64,000 nucleotides of DNA, taken from contig NZ_CP097757.1 of NCBI RefSeq assembly GCF_023586085.1, forward strand, positions 248,001 through 312,000, in the 5' to 3' direction. The stretch comes from Blochmannia endosymbiont of Camponotus sp. Lineage in GTDB: Bacteria > Pseudomonadota > Gammaproteobacteria > Enterobacterales > Enterobacteriaceae. Below are positions 42,081 through 52,388 of the stretch, one piece after another. Below the pieces are notes generated by a model, which was given only the letters and a program-made list of their open reading frames with translations, had not been told where the DNA came from and searched no databases. Both the position numbers and the translations under genes were made by a program. Position 1 is the first letter of the stretch, and each line of letters opens with the position of its first letter.

Positions 42081-42305
42081 ATGGGGCGATTTGTACGTCA
42101 TCGTAAGTTTTGTAGGTTTACGGCAGAAAAGTGTATTAGTATTGATTATAAAGATCTTGTTACAATACAACATTCTATTATAGAAAGCGGAAAGATTATT
42201 CCAAGCAGAATTACTGGAACGAGAGCAAAATACCAAAGACAATTAGCTCGTGCCATCAAGAGAGCACGTTATTTGTCTTTGTTACCGTATACTGATCATC
42301 ATTAA
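42081..42305 (+). CDS. rpsR: 30S ribosomal protein S18
   Basis: S18 pairs with S6 on the 30S platform. The 74-residue product (75 in E. coli) reads [18 protein letters not shown], then [20 protein letters not shown] and [20 protein letters not shown]. The ATG used here has GGAG six bases upstream; an in-frame ATG four codons earlier overlaps that site and would add residues not found in the family. rplI follows after 56 bases. Confidence 0.98.
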   Translation: MGRFVRHRKFCRFTAEKCISIDYKDLVTIQHSIIESGKIIPSRITGTRAKYQRQLARAIKRARYLSLLPYTDHH

Positions 42306-42361
42306 TCATTCAGAATTCATGTAGATTAATGTGATTTTGGTATCAAAAAATTGGGATAACA

Positions 42362-42832
42362 ATGAAAATTATTTTGATTGATGATGTTGATAAGCTTGGA
42401 ACTATGGGATCAGAAATTACAGTGAAATCGGGTTATGCTCGTAATTTTTTGATACCAAAATATAAAGCAATGCCGGCTACAAAAGATAATATCGCAATAT
42501 TTAAAGCAAAACAACTTGAGTTGAAAAATAAAGCAATAGAAATGCAGACTAAAGCTGAACTTTGTGCAGAAACCATTAACAAATTAAAGAGTATTACTAT
42601 TACAGCTAGATCAGGGGTGGAAGGAAAATTATTTGGTTCTATAGGTTCTCGCGACATTGCTGACGCAATTACAACAGCTTCTGGGTTAAAAGTTTTTAAA
42701 TCTCAGATTAGGTTGCCTAATCATAATGTATTGAGAAGTACTGGCACGTATAATATAAATATACATATTTATAATGATGTTTTTGCTAGAATAGACGTTG
42801 TTATTGTCAGTCAGATTACAAAGAATAAGTGA
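42362..42832 (+). CDS. rplI: 50S ribosomal protein L9
   Basis: L9 is an elongated two-domain protein at the base of the L1 stalk. The 156-residue product (149 in E. coli) begins MKIILIDDVDKLGTMGSEIT, has GYARNFLIPKYKAMPATKDN, a central connecting helix rich in Lys and Ala, and the C-terminal domain with GVEGKLFGSIGSRDIADAIT. A few extra residues end the protein. A 20-bp perfect inverted repeat lies 15 bases after the stop. Confidence 0.98.
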   Translation: MKIILIDDVDKLGTMGSEITVKSGYARNFLIPKYKAMPATKDNIAIFKAKQLELKNKAIEMQTKAELCAETINKLKSITITARSGVEGKLFGSIGSRDIADAITTASGLKVFKSQIRLPNHNVLRSTGTYNINIHIYNDVFARIDVVIVSQITKNK

Positions 42833-42847
42833 TTATGAATGATGCAA

Positions 42848-42900
42848 ACAAATTTTGTTATATATATATTTATTCTAAAAATATATATAACAAAATTTGT
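42848..42900. terminator. 20-bp perfect inverted repeat after rplI
   Basis: The arm 42848-42867 (ACAAATTTTGTTATATATAT) is the exact reverse complement of 42881-42900, with a 13-base AT loop that can extend the stem partly. It ends the rpsF-rpsR-rplI cluster; GTATCTTTTATTTT follows. It is a plausible terminator or mRNA 3' stabilising hairpin, although it is AT-rich and lacks a clean T-run. Confidence 0.6.
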
Positions 42901-43038
42901 GTATCTTTTATTTTGATTAAAAATTGTTGTATGTGTAATTATTCATGATTAAACGTAGTTTCTTTCTATAAATAGATTATTAATATGTATTTATGATTTA
43001 TATTATGGCGTGTATAAAAGGTTATCAGGAAATGTATT

Positions 43039-43812
43039 ATGCTATTTCATTATGGAATGATTGAAAAAGTAAGTTATATTGCTCGTGCAGCTGGAGCAGA
43101 AATCATGAAGATTTATAATGGGAATTCAAAGTTAGATGCGTACAAAAAGTTAGATAAATCCCCTGTAACTAATGCTGATTTGCTCTCTCATAAGATTATC
43201 ATGTGTTCATTACGAAGTTTGACACCTGAAATTCCAGTGTTATCTGAAGAGGATATTACTGAATGGCAAGCATGTAGAGATGGAAGTTGTTTTTGGTTGA
43301 TAGATCCTTTAGATGGAACAAAAGAGTTTTTATTACGAAACGGTGCATTCACTGTGAATATAGCCTTCATAGAATACGGTCAACCTATTATGGGAGTAGT
43401 GTATGTCCCCGCGTATGATCTGCTATACGCAGCAGATAATGGAAAGGTATGGAAGATTAATTATAGAAGAGAACGTATAAATATTGCAGTTCGCACATCT
43501 AGTTATCCAATGATAGTGATGAGTCGTAATGATGTCAATTATGATCAACATCATTTATATAATTATTTAAAAAAATTTAAAAATTATAAAATTATTAATA
43601 TTGGCTCATCGTTTAAATTTTGTTTAATAGCAGAAGGTAGCGTACATTTCTATCCGAGGTTTTCTTGTACTAAAATTTGGGATACAGCTGCTGGGCATGT
43701 TATCGCTAAAGCAGCTGGTGCTATAATTAATGATTGGGAAGGAAATTCTTTACATTATAGAAATATAAATCGATCTTTTTTAAATCCAGGTTTTCAAGTT
43801 TCATCATATTAA
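43039..43812 (+). CDS. cysQ: 3'(2'),5'-bisphosphate nucleotidase CysQ
   Basis: CysQ hydrolyses 3'-phosphoadenosine 5'-phosphate (pAp), a by-product of sulfate assimilation. The 257-residue product (246 in E. coli) belongs to the inositol-monophosphatase fold. It has DKSPVTNADLLSH near residue 40, LSEEDITEW near 72, the metal-binding DPLDGTKEFLLRNGAFTVNI near 95, and IWDTAAGHVIAKAAGA near 218. An in-frame ATG at 43057 would match the E. coli start more exactly, but GGA lies before the upstream ATG. Its retention fits a symbiont that still makes reduced sulfur for methionine and cysteine. Confidence 0.96.
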   Translation: MLFHYGMIEKVSYIARAAGAEIMKIYNGNSKLDAYKKLDKSPVTNADLLSHKIIMCSLRSLTPEIPVLSEEDITEWQACRDGSCFWLIDPLDGTKEFLLRNGAFTVNIAFIEYGQPIMGVVYVPAYDLLYAADNGKVWKINYRRERINIAVRTSSYPMIVMSRNDVNYDQHHLYNYLKKFKNYKIINIGSSFKFCLIAEGSVHFYPRFSCTKIWDTAAGHVIAKAAGAIINDWEGNSLHYRNINRSFLNPGFQVSSY

Positions 43813-44155
43813 TTTGTATTGTATGTCTGTATTTTTACTGTCTATATAAATTGATATAGATATATATAATGTTTGTTAGTATTTAAATTTTAATTTTTGA
43901 TATTATTTAGAAGAGTTATTACTATAAAATAATAGTGATTTTCTAAGAAGAACGGAATACTGAGTTTTGCGTATTAATTATCAGCAATAATCATATGTTA
44001 TAGAAAAAATAAATGAATATATATGTATGTATACTTAATAGATATAAAATGAAATAAGGTGTTTTACAAGGGTGTTTCATAAATAAAAATTATATTTGTT
44101 AACATAATATTTTATTGTTTCATCTAGAAATTTAATATATTCCAGGATTTAATAC
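43813..44155. other. Spacer between cysQ and tamA
   Basis: These 343 AT-rich bases contain no recognisable gene, RNA or clear terminator. Several E. coli genes between cysQ and tamA, including msrA, are absent. Confidence 0.5.
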
Positions 44156-45912
44156 ATGCTCAAGGAACTTAAAAAATATATGATGCTGAGATCATGTTTG
44201 ATAGTTTATTTTTTTATACCATTGATATGTAATAGTGATATTAATATAATAATAGAAGGGCTAGATGGTGAATTAAATTACAATGTACGTAAGAAATTAT
44301 CTGGTATTAATACTGACTGCAAGTATGTAGATATAGATTTTAAAAAAAAATAGACAACGCAGTTAGAGCTGGGTTACGTCCATTAGGTTATTATAATCCA
44401 ACGTTGATTTTTTCTTCATTTAAATCTTACAATAAACAATCTGATCTACTAGTCATTAAAATTGAACCTGGGTCTCCAATTATGATTACTGAGGTAAATA
44501 TTGTTATACATGGAGATGGTAGAAAAGATCATGATTATCAGCAAATGATAAAAGATAGCAAATCTTTTATTGGAACAAGATTAAAACATAGTGACTATGA
44601 ACAATTGAAAAATAAACTTTATAATTTAGCTTTATTTAAAGGATATTTTGATGCTACATTCCAAAATAGTCAACTTATTGTTATACCTTCACTTTATCGA
44701 AGTATTTGGAACATAGATTTTTATAGTGGACAACGTTATTTTGTCGAAAAAATTAAATTTCATGGGAGTCAGATTAAAGAAGATTATTTAAAAAATATAT
44801 CTAATATACATTCAGGAGAATATTATAATGCAGCGTCTGTTATGGAATTAAATCGCCGATTCTCTTCTACTAATTGGTTTGAATCAGTATCGATTTCTTC
44901 AGATTATATACGTTGTCAACAAAAAAAAAAATTAATATTAGATGTTTTGTTTTATCCTTGCTCTAAAAACAGTTTTGAAACTGGATCTGGTTACAGTATG
45001 GAAACAGGTCCACGCACTAAAATAATTTGGAAAAAACCGTGGATTAATTCATATGGACACAGTTTAGAAAATAATTTTAGTTTGTCTACTTCAGAACAAG
45101 TTATTGATTTAAGTTATAAGATTCCACTTCTTCGTAACCCATTGGAACAATATTATTTATTACAGGGAGGGTTAATACATGAAGATACACATAATATTCA
45201 GTCTAGCATTATAACTATAAATATGGCTCGTTATTGGAATTGTTCCCACAAGTGGCAACGCGCAATTAATATACATTGGTATCTTAATCATCATAATAAT
45301 AATCATATTACTAAAGATATAATGTTAATTTATCCAGGAATAAGTATACATCGTATTCGTAAGCGCGGGGAAGTAATGCCGTATTGGGGGGATAGTCAGC
45401 GTTATTCAATCAATATATCTAATAATTGTTGGAAATCAGATATTAATTTTGTTGCTGTGCAGGCTCAAAATATTTGGATTCGAACAGTATTAAAAAAACA
45501 TCGCATTTTAGTTCGTGGGAATCTAAGTTGGATAGATACTAATAATTTCTTATTTATTAATTCAATGTTACGTTTTTTTTCTAGTACAGATAGTGGCATT
45601 CGTGGATATAAATATTTAGATCCTTATGATAACTCTAAATGTTATACAAATGTTGCTGCTAAATTGATTACTACTACATTTGAATATCAATATAATTTGA
45701 TTAGTAAATGGTGGGGAGTTATTTTTATGGATGTAGGAGAGATTACTAATAATATTAAATGGAATAATTTCAGATCTGGTATGGGTATTGGAGTACGTTG
45801 GCAATTTCCGGTAGGTCTTATAAAATTAGATCTGGCAACTCCATTAATACATAGAGGGAAAATAAATCATCAGTTTTTATATTTATATGTTAATTTAGGA
45901 CCAGATTTATGA
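44156..45912 (+). pseudogene. tamA: TamA (YtfM), reading frame broken in a poly(A) run
   Basis: TamA is an Omp85-family outer-membrane protein that works with TamB. The reading frame gives a signal segment, INIIIEGLDGELNYNVRKKL (POTRA1) and FKKK, then hits TAG at 44351-44353 right after nine A (44342-44350). In the -1 frame the alignment continues at once with IDNAVRAGLRPLGYYNPTL and runs to the end. POTRA2-3, KIIWKKPWINSYGHSLENNF and the barrel end in FRSGMGIGVRWQFPVGLIKL are intact. One added A restores a 585-residue protein (577 in E. coli). An in-frame A11 lies at 44921-44931. The rest shows no decay, so transcriptional slippage may rescue it. tamB overlaps its stop (ATGA). Confidence 0.92.
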
Positions 45913-48900
45913 TTTTTATAAAGAAAATCTATTTGATTTTCTTATTATGGATAGCAACAATATGTGGAGTTTTTATGTTTTTGTTAGGTACTAATACTGG
46001 AACATATCTAACTCTTACAGGAATTTCCTATTATATCCCCGGGTTAACATTTGATTCTGTTTCTGGTACTTGGGGTAATTTTAATATAACCCATATAGTC
46101 TATAAAACGTCGATAGGTATAATTGATATTGATCAATGTAATATTTTATTAAATCTAAAATATATATGGAATAAGCAGATATATATTGATCATCTTTTTT
46201 TGAAAAATGTTTTTATAAAAATAAAAAAAGCAGATACTGACAACCAAGAAAATGAGAGATATAAAAAAATAAAAATAGAAAATATTTTTTCTTTTCCGTT
46301 TCCTATAATACTAAAAAAAATGGTATTGAATAATATTCATATTATTTCAAATAATATTATATTTAAATTAAAAACATTGGATACTGGGTTAACATTTCAA
46401 GATAATTTATTAACGGTTTTACCCGTATGTATCAAAGGAGCAGTTTTAAATGTTTCTAATGTAAATATGTCAAATATAAAAACTAATATAATAAACATAT
46501 ATAAATATAGTAGCCAATTGGATGTAAAGTGTTTACTTAAATCATTATCTAGTAAATTATTAATGGAATTGTCTTCTTTTAAGATTCCTGTAAATTTAAT
46601 TCTAAAAGATGTAGAAGGAGAGAATGTTTATATTTTCGATAATTATCGTAATTATTATACTATTAATCATTTTTATTTTCGGACATATTTACATGATCAG
46701 GCGGCAAATTTAAAATTAAATATTAAATTACCATATGGGTATTTTAATGCGATAGGAAATGTAATATTTAAGGAATATTATCCAATAAATATTACGGCCA
46801 ATTATATTGTGTATGATGCTTCCAGCGCCAATAACTCTTCTGATAAGATAAAAAATCAGAATATAAATAAAATAAAATTAATTCTCACTGGAGAATTATA
46901 CAATGACATATGTCTTCGTTGTGATTTTTTAGGTGTTGTTTCTACAGTACACGTATTATTAAAAATTAATATGATGCAATTTGGTATACCTATAGGCATA
47001 TCTATAGTTGGTAGAAAAATACCGCTTTCTTTTTTAGGAATAGATGATTATTTAATAGAAGATATTAATTTATGTTTAAACGGTAAAATACAAAGTTATT
47101 GTATTCAAATAACATTACAATTAAGTAGTATCAAATTTTCAGCAGCACATATCATCATGAACGCTCGAGGAAATATTAACAGTTGTACTATTTCTAAATT
47201 AAAAGCAACAATGTCAGACGGATATTTTAATATGCAAGGAGTTATTAATTGGACTAATATGATTAGTTGGAATAGTGTATTTTTATTAAATAAAGTTAGT
47301 TTTTTTCAAAAATGGTTTAAAAATCCAATCAAATTGTCAGGAAATATCGTTACTCAAGGACGTTTACATTCCAATGCTTGGGATATTAGAGTATCTGATT
47401 TAAATCTTAAAGGAAGTATAGCAGATAGTAATATCTCATGTACAGGTGCGTTCTATAGTAACTCATTTGGTGAATGGAAAATCCCGGCATTATTAATAAA
47501 ATGGGGACCTAATTCGTTAGAAATACAGGGAGACTTAAAAAAAGATTCTGTTTTAAATGCTACACTTGCAGCACCAGATTGCAATGTAGTTGCGCTTGGA
47601 TTAAGTGGTAGTGTATATGGAAAATTTAAATTATATGGACCTATTAAATATCTTAGATTATTATCAAATATTGATATATTTTCTTTGAATTGGAGAGAGA
47701 AGAATCTTAATATTAATAAGATAATGATCAAGAGCGATATTTATCGTGATAATATGATGCAAAGTAAATTTTTTTTACAAACAGATAAAATGCGGTGTGG
47801 ATTTTTGTCGTTACGTCAAATAATAATGCAAGGACAAGGAAATATTAAACAACATTATTTACATTTAACAGCCTGTGATGATAAGTTGTCTGGAGAAATA
47901 AAATTTTGTGGGAATCTGGATTTTTTAAATAAAACTTGGTATAGCAGAATTAATAAAACTAGCATTATGACTACAATAGGAACATGGAAATTAATGCAAG
48001 ATATCGTTCTCACTTATCAACATTCAACACAAAAAATTATTTTTGATTCGCATTATTGGGAAATTATTAATTATACAATTCCTATTTCTAATGTTTTAAA
48101 AACAAATATTTTAAATAAAATAGATGGTTTGCTTAAAAGTTTTAATGTAGTTTCTTTAAAAATTTTATTGCCAGAATTAATAAATATACATACTGTTCGT
48201 ATATATCTATCGAACTGTTCTTGGATAGTAGGAGAACGATTGCCTAAGGGTACAATTTTGTTTTCAGGAAAACAATGCAATATTAAATCTTCTATTGAAG
48301 ATAGAGAAATAAATTCAATTAAAATAAATAAAGTCACCGTAAGAATTATATTAATGCCAGTTACTTCATATTGTACATGGTTCATAAATTTTGGTAATTA
48401 CGATCAAAATTATGGATCGTTTAAAATAACCGAATTGCATAATACATCTAAAATAACGGGCAATATACAGATTAAAAATACCTCATTATTTCCTTTTTGT
48501 CGTTCATTAATTTCATTAAGGGAACCTATAGATGGATTGTTGAATTTAAATATTAATTTTTATGGATTCGCACGTCACCTAAAAATTTACGGTTCTGCTC
48601 AACTACAAAATTTTAATATTAATAAACCTGATACACCGTTTTTTGTAAAAAATGGTCAATTATTTATAAGATTTTTTGGGGATTATGCTACAGTAAATGG
48701 AACAATGAATACAGATAATGGAAGTAAGTTAAACTTAAATGGCGATATTGCTAATTTTAATTTTATTCGTAATATCCGTGCATTTTTCAGAATATGGGGA
48801 AACCAAATTAATTTTTGCATTTCTCCAAAAATAAAGATGAAAATCTCTCCTAATATTACTTGTATGATGACTACGGAAAAAATTCATTTGAGAGGAAATA

Positions 48901-49745
48901 TAGAAATTCCTTGGGCTCATATTGAAGTTAAAGAACCCTCAAGAAATATAGTTAGAGCGTCTGCAGAAGAAATTTTATTAGATAATAATTTTGAACCTAT
49001 TTTAGATAAATCTAAAAATTTATGTATTTCTATTTATTCTAATATTACTGTGTCTCTTGGTAATGATGTGAATTTTAATGGATTGGGCTTATGCACTAAA
49101 TTAAAAGGTAACTTAGAAATTGGATGTAATAGAAATAATTTACTTTTAACAGGGCGTATTGATATGCTGTCTGGTTATTTTCAAGCATATGGACAAAATT
49201 TGATGATAAAAAAAGGGCACCTACTATTTTCTGGATCAATAAATCAACCATATCTTGATATTGAAGCAATCTGTAATTCATCTAATATTAGCAATAGAAA
49301 TATAGTTGGTATACGAATTACTGGTATTTTTGATCAACCAAAATTAGAAGTTTTCTCTACTTCTTCGTTATTTCCTCCACAAGAAATAGTATCTTATTTA
49401 TTGGGTGATAATAGAAATTTTATACTTTTTAATACGGATGCAAGTATAATAACATCTTTTTTAATTGGAGCAAGTGTCAAAAATAGTGAGCAGTTTTTTA
49501 ACAAAATAGGAAAAATATTTGGTGTACAAGATTTAGCATTAAATACTCAAGATATCATTGGAACCACGCCGTTAGTTGCGATAAGTGGATATATAGCTCC
49601 TGGTTTACAAATTAAATATGGAATAAGTATTTTTGATTTATTGACGACAATAACCGTACGTTATTGTTTATGTTCACAATTGTATTTAGAAGCAGCATCT
49701 GGAAGCAATCAAGCGCTTGACTTATTATATAAATTTGATTTTTGA
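45909..49745 (+). CDS. tamB: TamB (YtfN), AsmA-like inner-membrane protein
   Basis: TamB is a very long periplasm-spanning protein thought to move phospholipids, and possibly help outer-membrane protein assembly, together with TamA. The 1278 residues (1259 in E. coli) begin with one membrane helix (about 4-25), followed by LTLTGISYYIPGLTFDSVSG. A long beta-rich repetitive region follows with low identity. The conserved C-terminal TamB/DUF490 domain (about 960-1278) has GRIDMLSGYFQAYGQNLMIK, GHLLFSGSINQPYLDIEA, PPQEIVSYLLG and ends LYLEAASGSNQALDLLYKFD. It overlaps the tamA stop by four bases. An intact tamB supports the idea that tamA still works. Confidence 0.95.
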   Translation: MIFIKKIYLIFLLWIATICGVFMFLLGTNTGTYLTLTGISYYIPGLTFDSVSGTWGNFNITHIVYKTSIGIIDIDQCNILLNLKYIWNKQIYIDHLFLKNVFIKIKKADTDNQENERYKKIKIENIFSFPFPIILKKMVLNNIHIISNNIIFKLKTLDTGLTFQDNLLTVLPVCIKGAVLNVSNVNMSNIKTNIINIYKYSSQLDVKCLLKSLSSKLLMELSSFKIPVNLILKDVEGENVYIFDNYRNYYTINHFYFRTYLHDQAANLKLNIKLPYGYFNAIGNVIFKEYYPINITANYIVYDASSANNSSDKIKNQNINKIKLILTGELYNDICLRCDFLGVVSTVHVLLKINMMQFGIPIGISIVGRKIPLSFLGIDDYLIEDINLCLNGKIQSYCIQITLQLSSIKFSAAHIIMNARGNINSCTISKLKATMSDGYFNMQGVINWTNMISWNSVFLLNKVSFFQKWFKNPIKLSGNIVTQGRLHSNAWDIRVSDLNLKGSIADSNISCTGAFYSNSFGEWKIPALLIKWGPNSLEIQGDLKKDSVLNATLAAPDCNVVALGLSGSVYGKFKLYGPIKYLRLLSNIDIFSLNWREKNLNINKIMIKSDIYRDNMMQSKFFLQTDKMRCGFLSLRQIIMQGQGNIKQHYLHLTACDDKLSGEIKFCGNLDFLNKTWYSRINKTSIMTTIGTWKLMQDIVLTYQHSTQKIIFDSHYWEIINYTIPISNVLKTNILNKIDGLLKSFNVVSLKILLPELINIHTVRIYLSNCSWIVGERLPKGTILFSGKQCNIKSSIEDREINSIKINKVTVRIILMPVTSYCTWFINFGNYDQNYGSFKITELHNTSKITGNIQIKNTSLFPFCRSLISLREPIDGLLNLNINFYGFARHLKIYGSAQLQNFNINKPDTPFFVKNGQLFIRFFGDYATVNGTMNTDNGSKLNLNGDIANFNFIRNIRAFFRIWGNQINFCISPKIKMKISPNITCMMTTEKIHLRGNIEIPWAHIEVKEPSRNIVRASAEEILLDNNFEPILDKSKNLCISIYSNITVSLGNDVNFNGLGLCTKLKGNLEIGCNRNNLLLTGRIDMLSGYFQAYGQNLMIKKGHLLFSGSINQPYLDIEAICNSSNISNRNIVGIRITGIFDQPKLEVFSTSSLFPPQEIVSYLLGDNRNFILFNTDASIITSFLIGASVKNSEQFFNKIGKIFGVQDLALNTQDIIGTTPLVAISGYIAPGLQIKYGISIFDLLTTITVRYCLCSQLYLEAASGSNQALDLLYKFDF

Positions 49746-49805
49746 TGATTTTAACTTATATATCCTCAAGATTTAATTAAAAATTGCATGATAGAAATAT
49801 AAAAA

Positions 49806-50339
49806 TTATGTGATCTTTTTAAAACGTTCAAAAGCCTTTAAAATTTCTGTTTTAGCAGCATTGTTGTTTTCCCAGTTTTTTATTTTAACCCATTTTCCAG
49901 AGTCTAAATCTTTGTAATTTTTGAAAAAATGATTTATTTGATTACGCAGTAAACTTGGTAAATCATTTATATCTTGTATTAATGAATACTGTTCTGATAT
50001 TTTACTACGAGGTACTGCAATTATTTTAGCGTCGTTACCAGATTCATCTATCATGTTGAGCATACCTATAGGTCGGCAATGTATTACGCAACCTGATTGT
50101 AAAGGATATGGAGTAGGAACCAACACATCTACTGGATCGCCATCTAATGATAAAGTCTGATTGATGTAGCCATAATTACAAGGGTAAAACATAGGTGTTA
50201 ATAAAAAACGATCAACGAATATTGTTCCTGTTTTTTTATCAATTTCATATTTAATTGGATAAGAATTAGCCGGGATTTCAATAATAACATATATATCTTC
50301 TGGAATATTTTTTCCAGCTGGGATTTGGTTTAAATACAT
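49806..50339 (-). CDS. ppa: Inorganic pyrophosphatase
   Basis: Ppa hydrolyses pyrophosphate and pulls biosynthetic reactions forward. The 177-residue product (176 in E. coli) begins with [20 protein letters not shown], has [35 protein letters not shown] (metal-binding aspartates), DAKIIAVP and [20 protein letters not shown]. All active-site acidic residues of family I appear present. It converges with tamB, as in E. coli after loss of the intervening small genes. Confidence 0.98.
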   Translation of the reverse strand: MYLNQIPAGKNIPEDIYVIIEIPANSYPIKYEIDKKTGTIFVDRFLLTPMFYPCNYGYINQTLSLDGDPVDVLVPTPYPLQSGCVIHCRPIGMLNMIDESGNDAKIIAVPRSKISEQYSLIQDINDLPSLLRNQINHFFKNYKDLDSGKWVKIKNWENNNAAKTEILKAFERFKKIT

Positions 50340-50582
50340 GTACGGTTGCCTTATATCTGCAAGTGATTAATTTTAGTAAATAACAATATGTATTGTTATT
50401 TATGTTTTATTTTTAATATGTTCACCAATATTATATTGTTTTACTTATCGTAGTGATAATCATATATCATATGTTATTAAAAAACAGTATTTCACATTAC
50501 TTTTGGAGAATAATTATCACTTAATATTCTTATATATCTAATTCTTGAATATTAATTATATTTGTTATTCTAAAAATAATAA

Positions 50583-51554
50583 CTAATGAATCCGTTGAAT
50601 TATATAAGTAGCTAAACTTGCTAATGCTTTTCGATAAGGAGAAATGGGTAAAATATTAAGACAAGAAATGGCTTTTTTAATTTCTATTTCAGCACATTTT
50701 CGAGTGTATTCTAATGATCCGTATTGACGCATTGTATCTAGAATTATACCTAATAAATGACGATTATTGCCTTGTTTAATGGCATGACATATAAGCGATG
50801 CTTGTTTTGGGGTACTATGATGGATAGCATGTAGTAGAGGAAGAGTAGGTTTTCCTTCATTTAAATCATTTCCAATATTTTTTCCAAATATTGTTTCTGG
50901 AGCAGAATAATCTAATAAATCATCAATTAATTGAAAAGCAGTGCCTACATATCGTCCGTAATTACGCAATGCTTTTTCTTGATAAATATCAGCATTAGCT
51001 AAAATGGCAGATGATTGAGAAGCTACTTCAAATAAACGAGCAGTTTTACTATAAACAATTTTCATATAACTATCTATGGTAATACTTGGATCATTACAAT
51101 TTGTTAATTGTAATATTTCTCCTTTTGCAATTATATTAACAGCGTCTGCCATCAATGACAATATTCGTAAAGATTCTAATTCTGTCATCATTTGGAATGC
51201 TCGTGTATATATAAAATCACCTACTAACACGCTAGCAGCATTTCCAAAAATCACATTAGTAGTAATTTTACCGCGTCTCATATGTGATTTATCTACTACA
51301 TCATCATGTAATAAAGTGGCAGTATGAATAAATTCTATTAATGTAGCAATAATGACATGTTGTGTTTTATTATAGTGTAAGGCTCTTGCAGTTAACAAGG
51401 TAATCATTGGTCGAATTCGTTTTCCCCCACTATTAATAATATATTGAATAAGTTCGTTGATTAAAGTAATTTCAGATGCTAATCGCACGCGAATTTCTGC
51501 ATTTACATCTATCATATCTTGTTCAGTCAATTTGGATATTTGAGTGATATTCAT
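50583..51554 (-). CDS. ispB: Octaprenyl diphosphate synthase
   Basis: IspB makes the C40 isoprenoid side chain of quinones. The 323-residue product equals E. coli IspB. Both aspartate-rich motifs are present: LLHDDVVDKSHMRRGK near residue 84 (DDxxD) and AFQLIDDLLDYSAPE near 210. GGKRIRPM, GNAASVLVGDFIYTRAFQMM and GNDLNEGKPTLPLLHAI also match. It is divergent from rplU-rpmA, the same arrangement as in E. coli. Confidence 0.97.
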   Translation of the reverse strand: MNITQISKLTEQDMIDVNAEIRVRLASEITLINELIQYIINSGGKRIRPMITLLTARALHYNKTQHVIIATLIEFIHTATLLHDDVVDKSHMRRGKITTNVIFGNAASVLVGDFIYTRAFQMMTELESLRILSLMADAVNIIAKGEILQLTNCNDPSITIDSYMKIVYSKTARLFEVASQSSAILANADIYQEKALRNYGRYVGTAFQLIDDLLDYSAPETIFGKNIGNDLNEGKPTLPLLHAIHHSTPKQASLICHAIKQGNNRHLLGIILDTMRQYGSLEYTRKCAEIEIKKAISCLNILPISPYRKALASLATYIIQRIH

Positions 51555-51670
51555 TGATATTATTGTAACTATTAAGTGTCAAGTAATATGTATATATATA
51601 TGAAGTTAACGGGTATCATATATAGATATTCCATAAATAATACATATGGTAATTTTTTATTATTATTATT

Positions 51671-51690
51671 AATTATTATTAATAATAATT
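51671..51690. repeat. 20-bp AT palindrome between ispB and rplU
   Basis: AATTATTATTAATAATAATT is a perfect palindrome inside a longer ATT/AAT low-complexity tract (about 51655-51694), in the divergent promoter region of ispB and rplU. It may be unwinding-prone promoter DNA or simple-repeat expansion; no function can be assigned. Confidence 0.4.
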
Positions 51691-51784
51691 ATTTACTATT
51701 GTGGTTGAGAAACATTCTTTTTTAATGTATAAGAACATACATAGAAATAATATCAGATTATAAACGAGAGATGGATCATTATTT

Positions 51785-52138
51785 ATGTATGCGGTTTTTC
51801 AAATTGGTAGTAAACAGTATCGTGTTACTGCAGGTCAAATAATTAATGTAGAAAAGATTGATGTTAATGTTGGTAATCAAGTTGAATTTAATCAAATATT
51901 GCTTATTAAATGTAATGATTGCCTTCAAATAGGGTATCCTTTCGTAAAAGAAGGAAAAGTGATAGCGGAAATTGTAGAGCAAAATATCGATCGAAAGATA
52001 GAGATTATTAAATTTCGTCGTCGTAAACATTTTCGTAAATTCCAAGGACATCGTCAGTGTTTTACAAAAATAAAAATAACAAGCATAAACAGTGATAATT
52101 TAAATAATCAAGAAATAAGGAATAAAAATGGCACATAA
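51785..52138 (+). CDS. rplU: 50S ribosomal protein L21, extended C-terminus
   Basis: L21 binds 23S rRNA in the large subunit. Residues 1-103 match the E. coli protein ([57 protein letters not shown]). The frame then runs on for 14 more residues ([13 protein letters not shown] at the end) and overlaps rpmA by 11 bases. The extension probably arose by loss of the original stop; its stop now lies within the second to fourth codons of rpmA. Overlap may couple L21 and L27 translation. Confidence 0.97.
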   Translation: MYAVFQIGSKQYRVTAGQIINVEKIDVNVGNQVEFNQILLIKCNDCLQIGYPFVKEGKVIAEIVEQNIDRKIEIIKFRRRKHFRKFQGHRQCFTKIKITSINSDNLNNQEIRNKNGT

Positions 52139-52388
52139 AAAAGCTGGGGGCTCTACTCGTAATGGTCGGGATTCACATAGTAAGCGTTTAGGAATTAAAC
52201 GTTTTGGAGGAGAATTTGTGTCTTCAGGTACTATTATTGTACGCCAACGTGGTAATACGTTTCATCCAGGAAAACATGTAGGCTGCGGAAGAGATTATAC
52301 TCTCTTTGCTTTAAAGACTGGGAAAGTTTTGTTTGAAAAAAAGGGAGTGTCTAGTCGTAGGTTTATTAGTATTATTGCTAACGAATAA
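52128..52388 (+). CDS. rpmA: 50S ribosomal protein L27
   Basis: L27 reaches the peptidyl-transferase centre with its N-terminus. The 86-residue product (85 in E. coli) begins [20 protein letters not shown], which is the mature N-terminus with no cleaved extension, and has [20 protein letters not shown] and [25 protein letters not shown] is six bases before the ATG, inside the end of rplU. A 565-base gene-free spacer follows. Confidence 0.99.
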   Translation: MAHKKAGGSTRNGRDSHSKRLGIKRFGGEFVSSGTIIVRQRGNTFHPGKHVGCGRDYTLFALKTGKVLFEKKGVSSRRFISIIANE

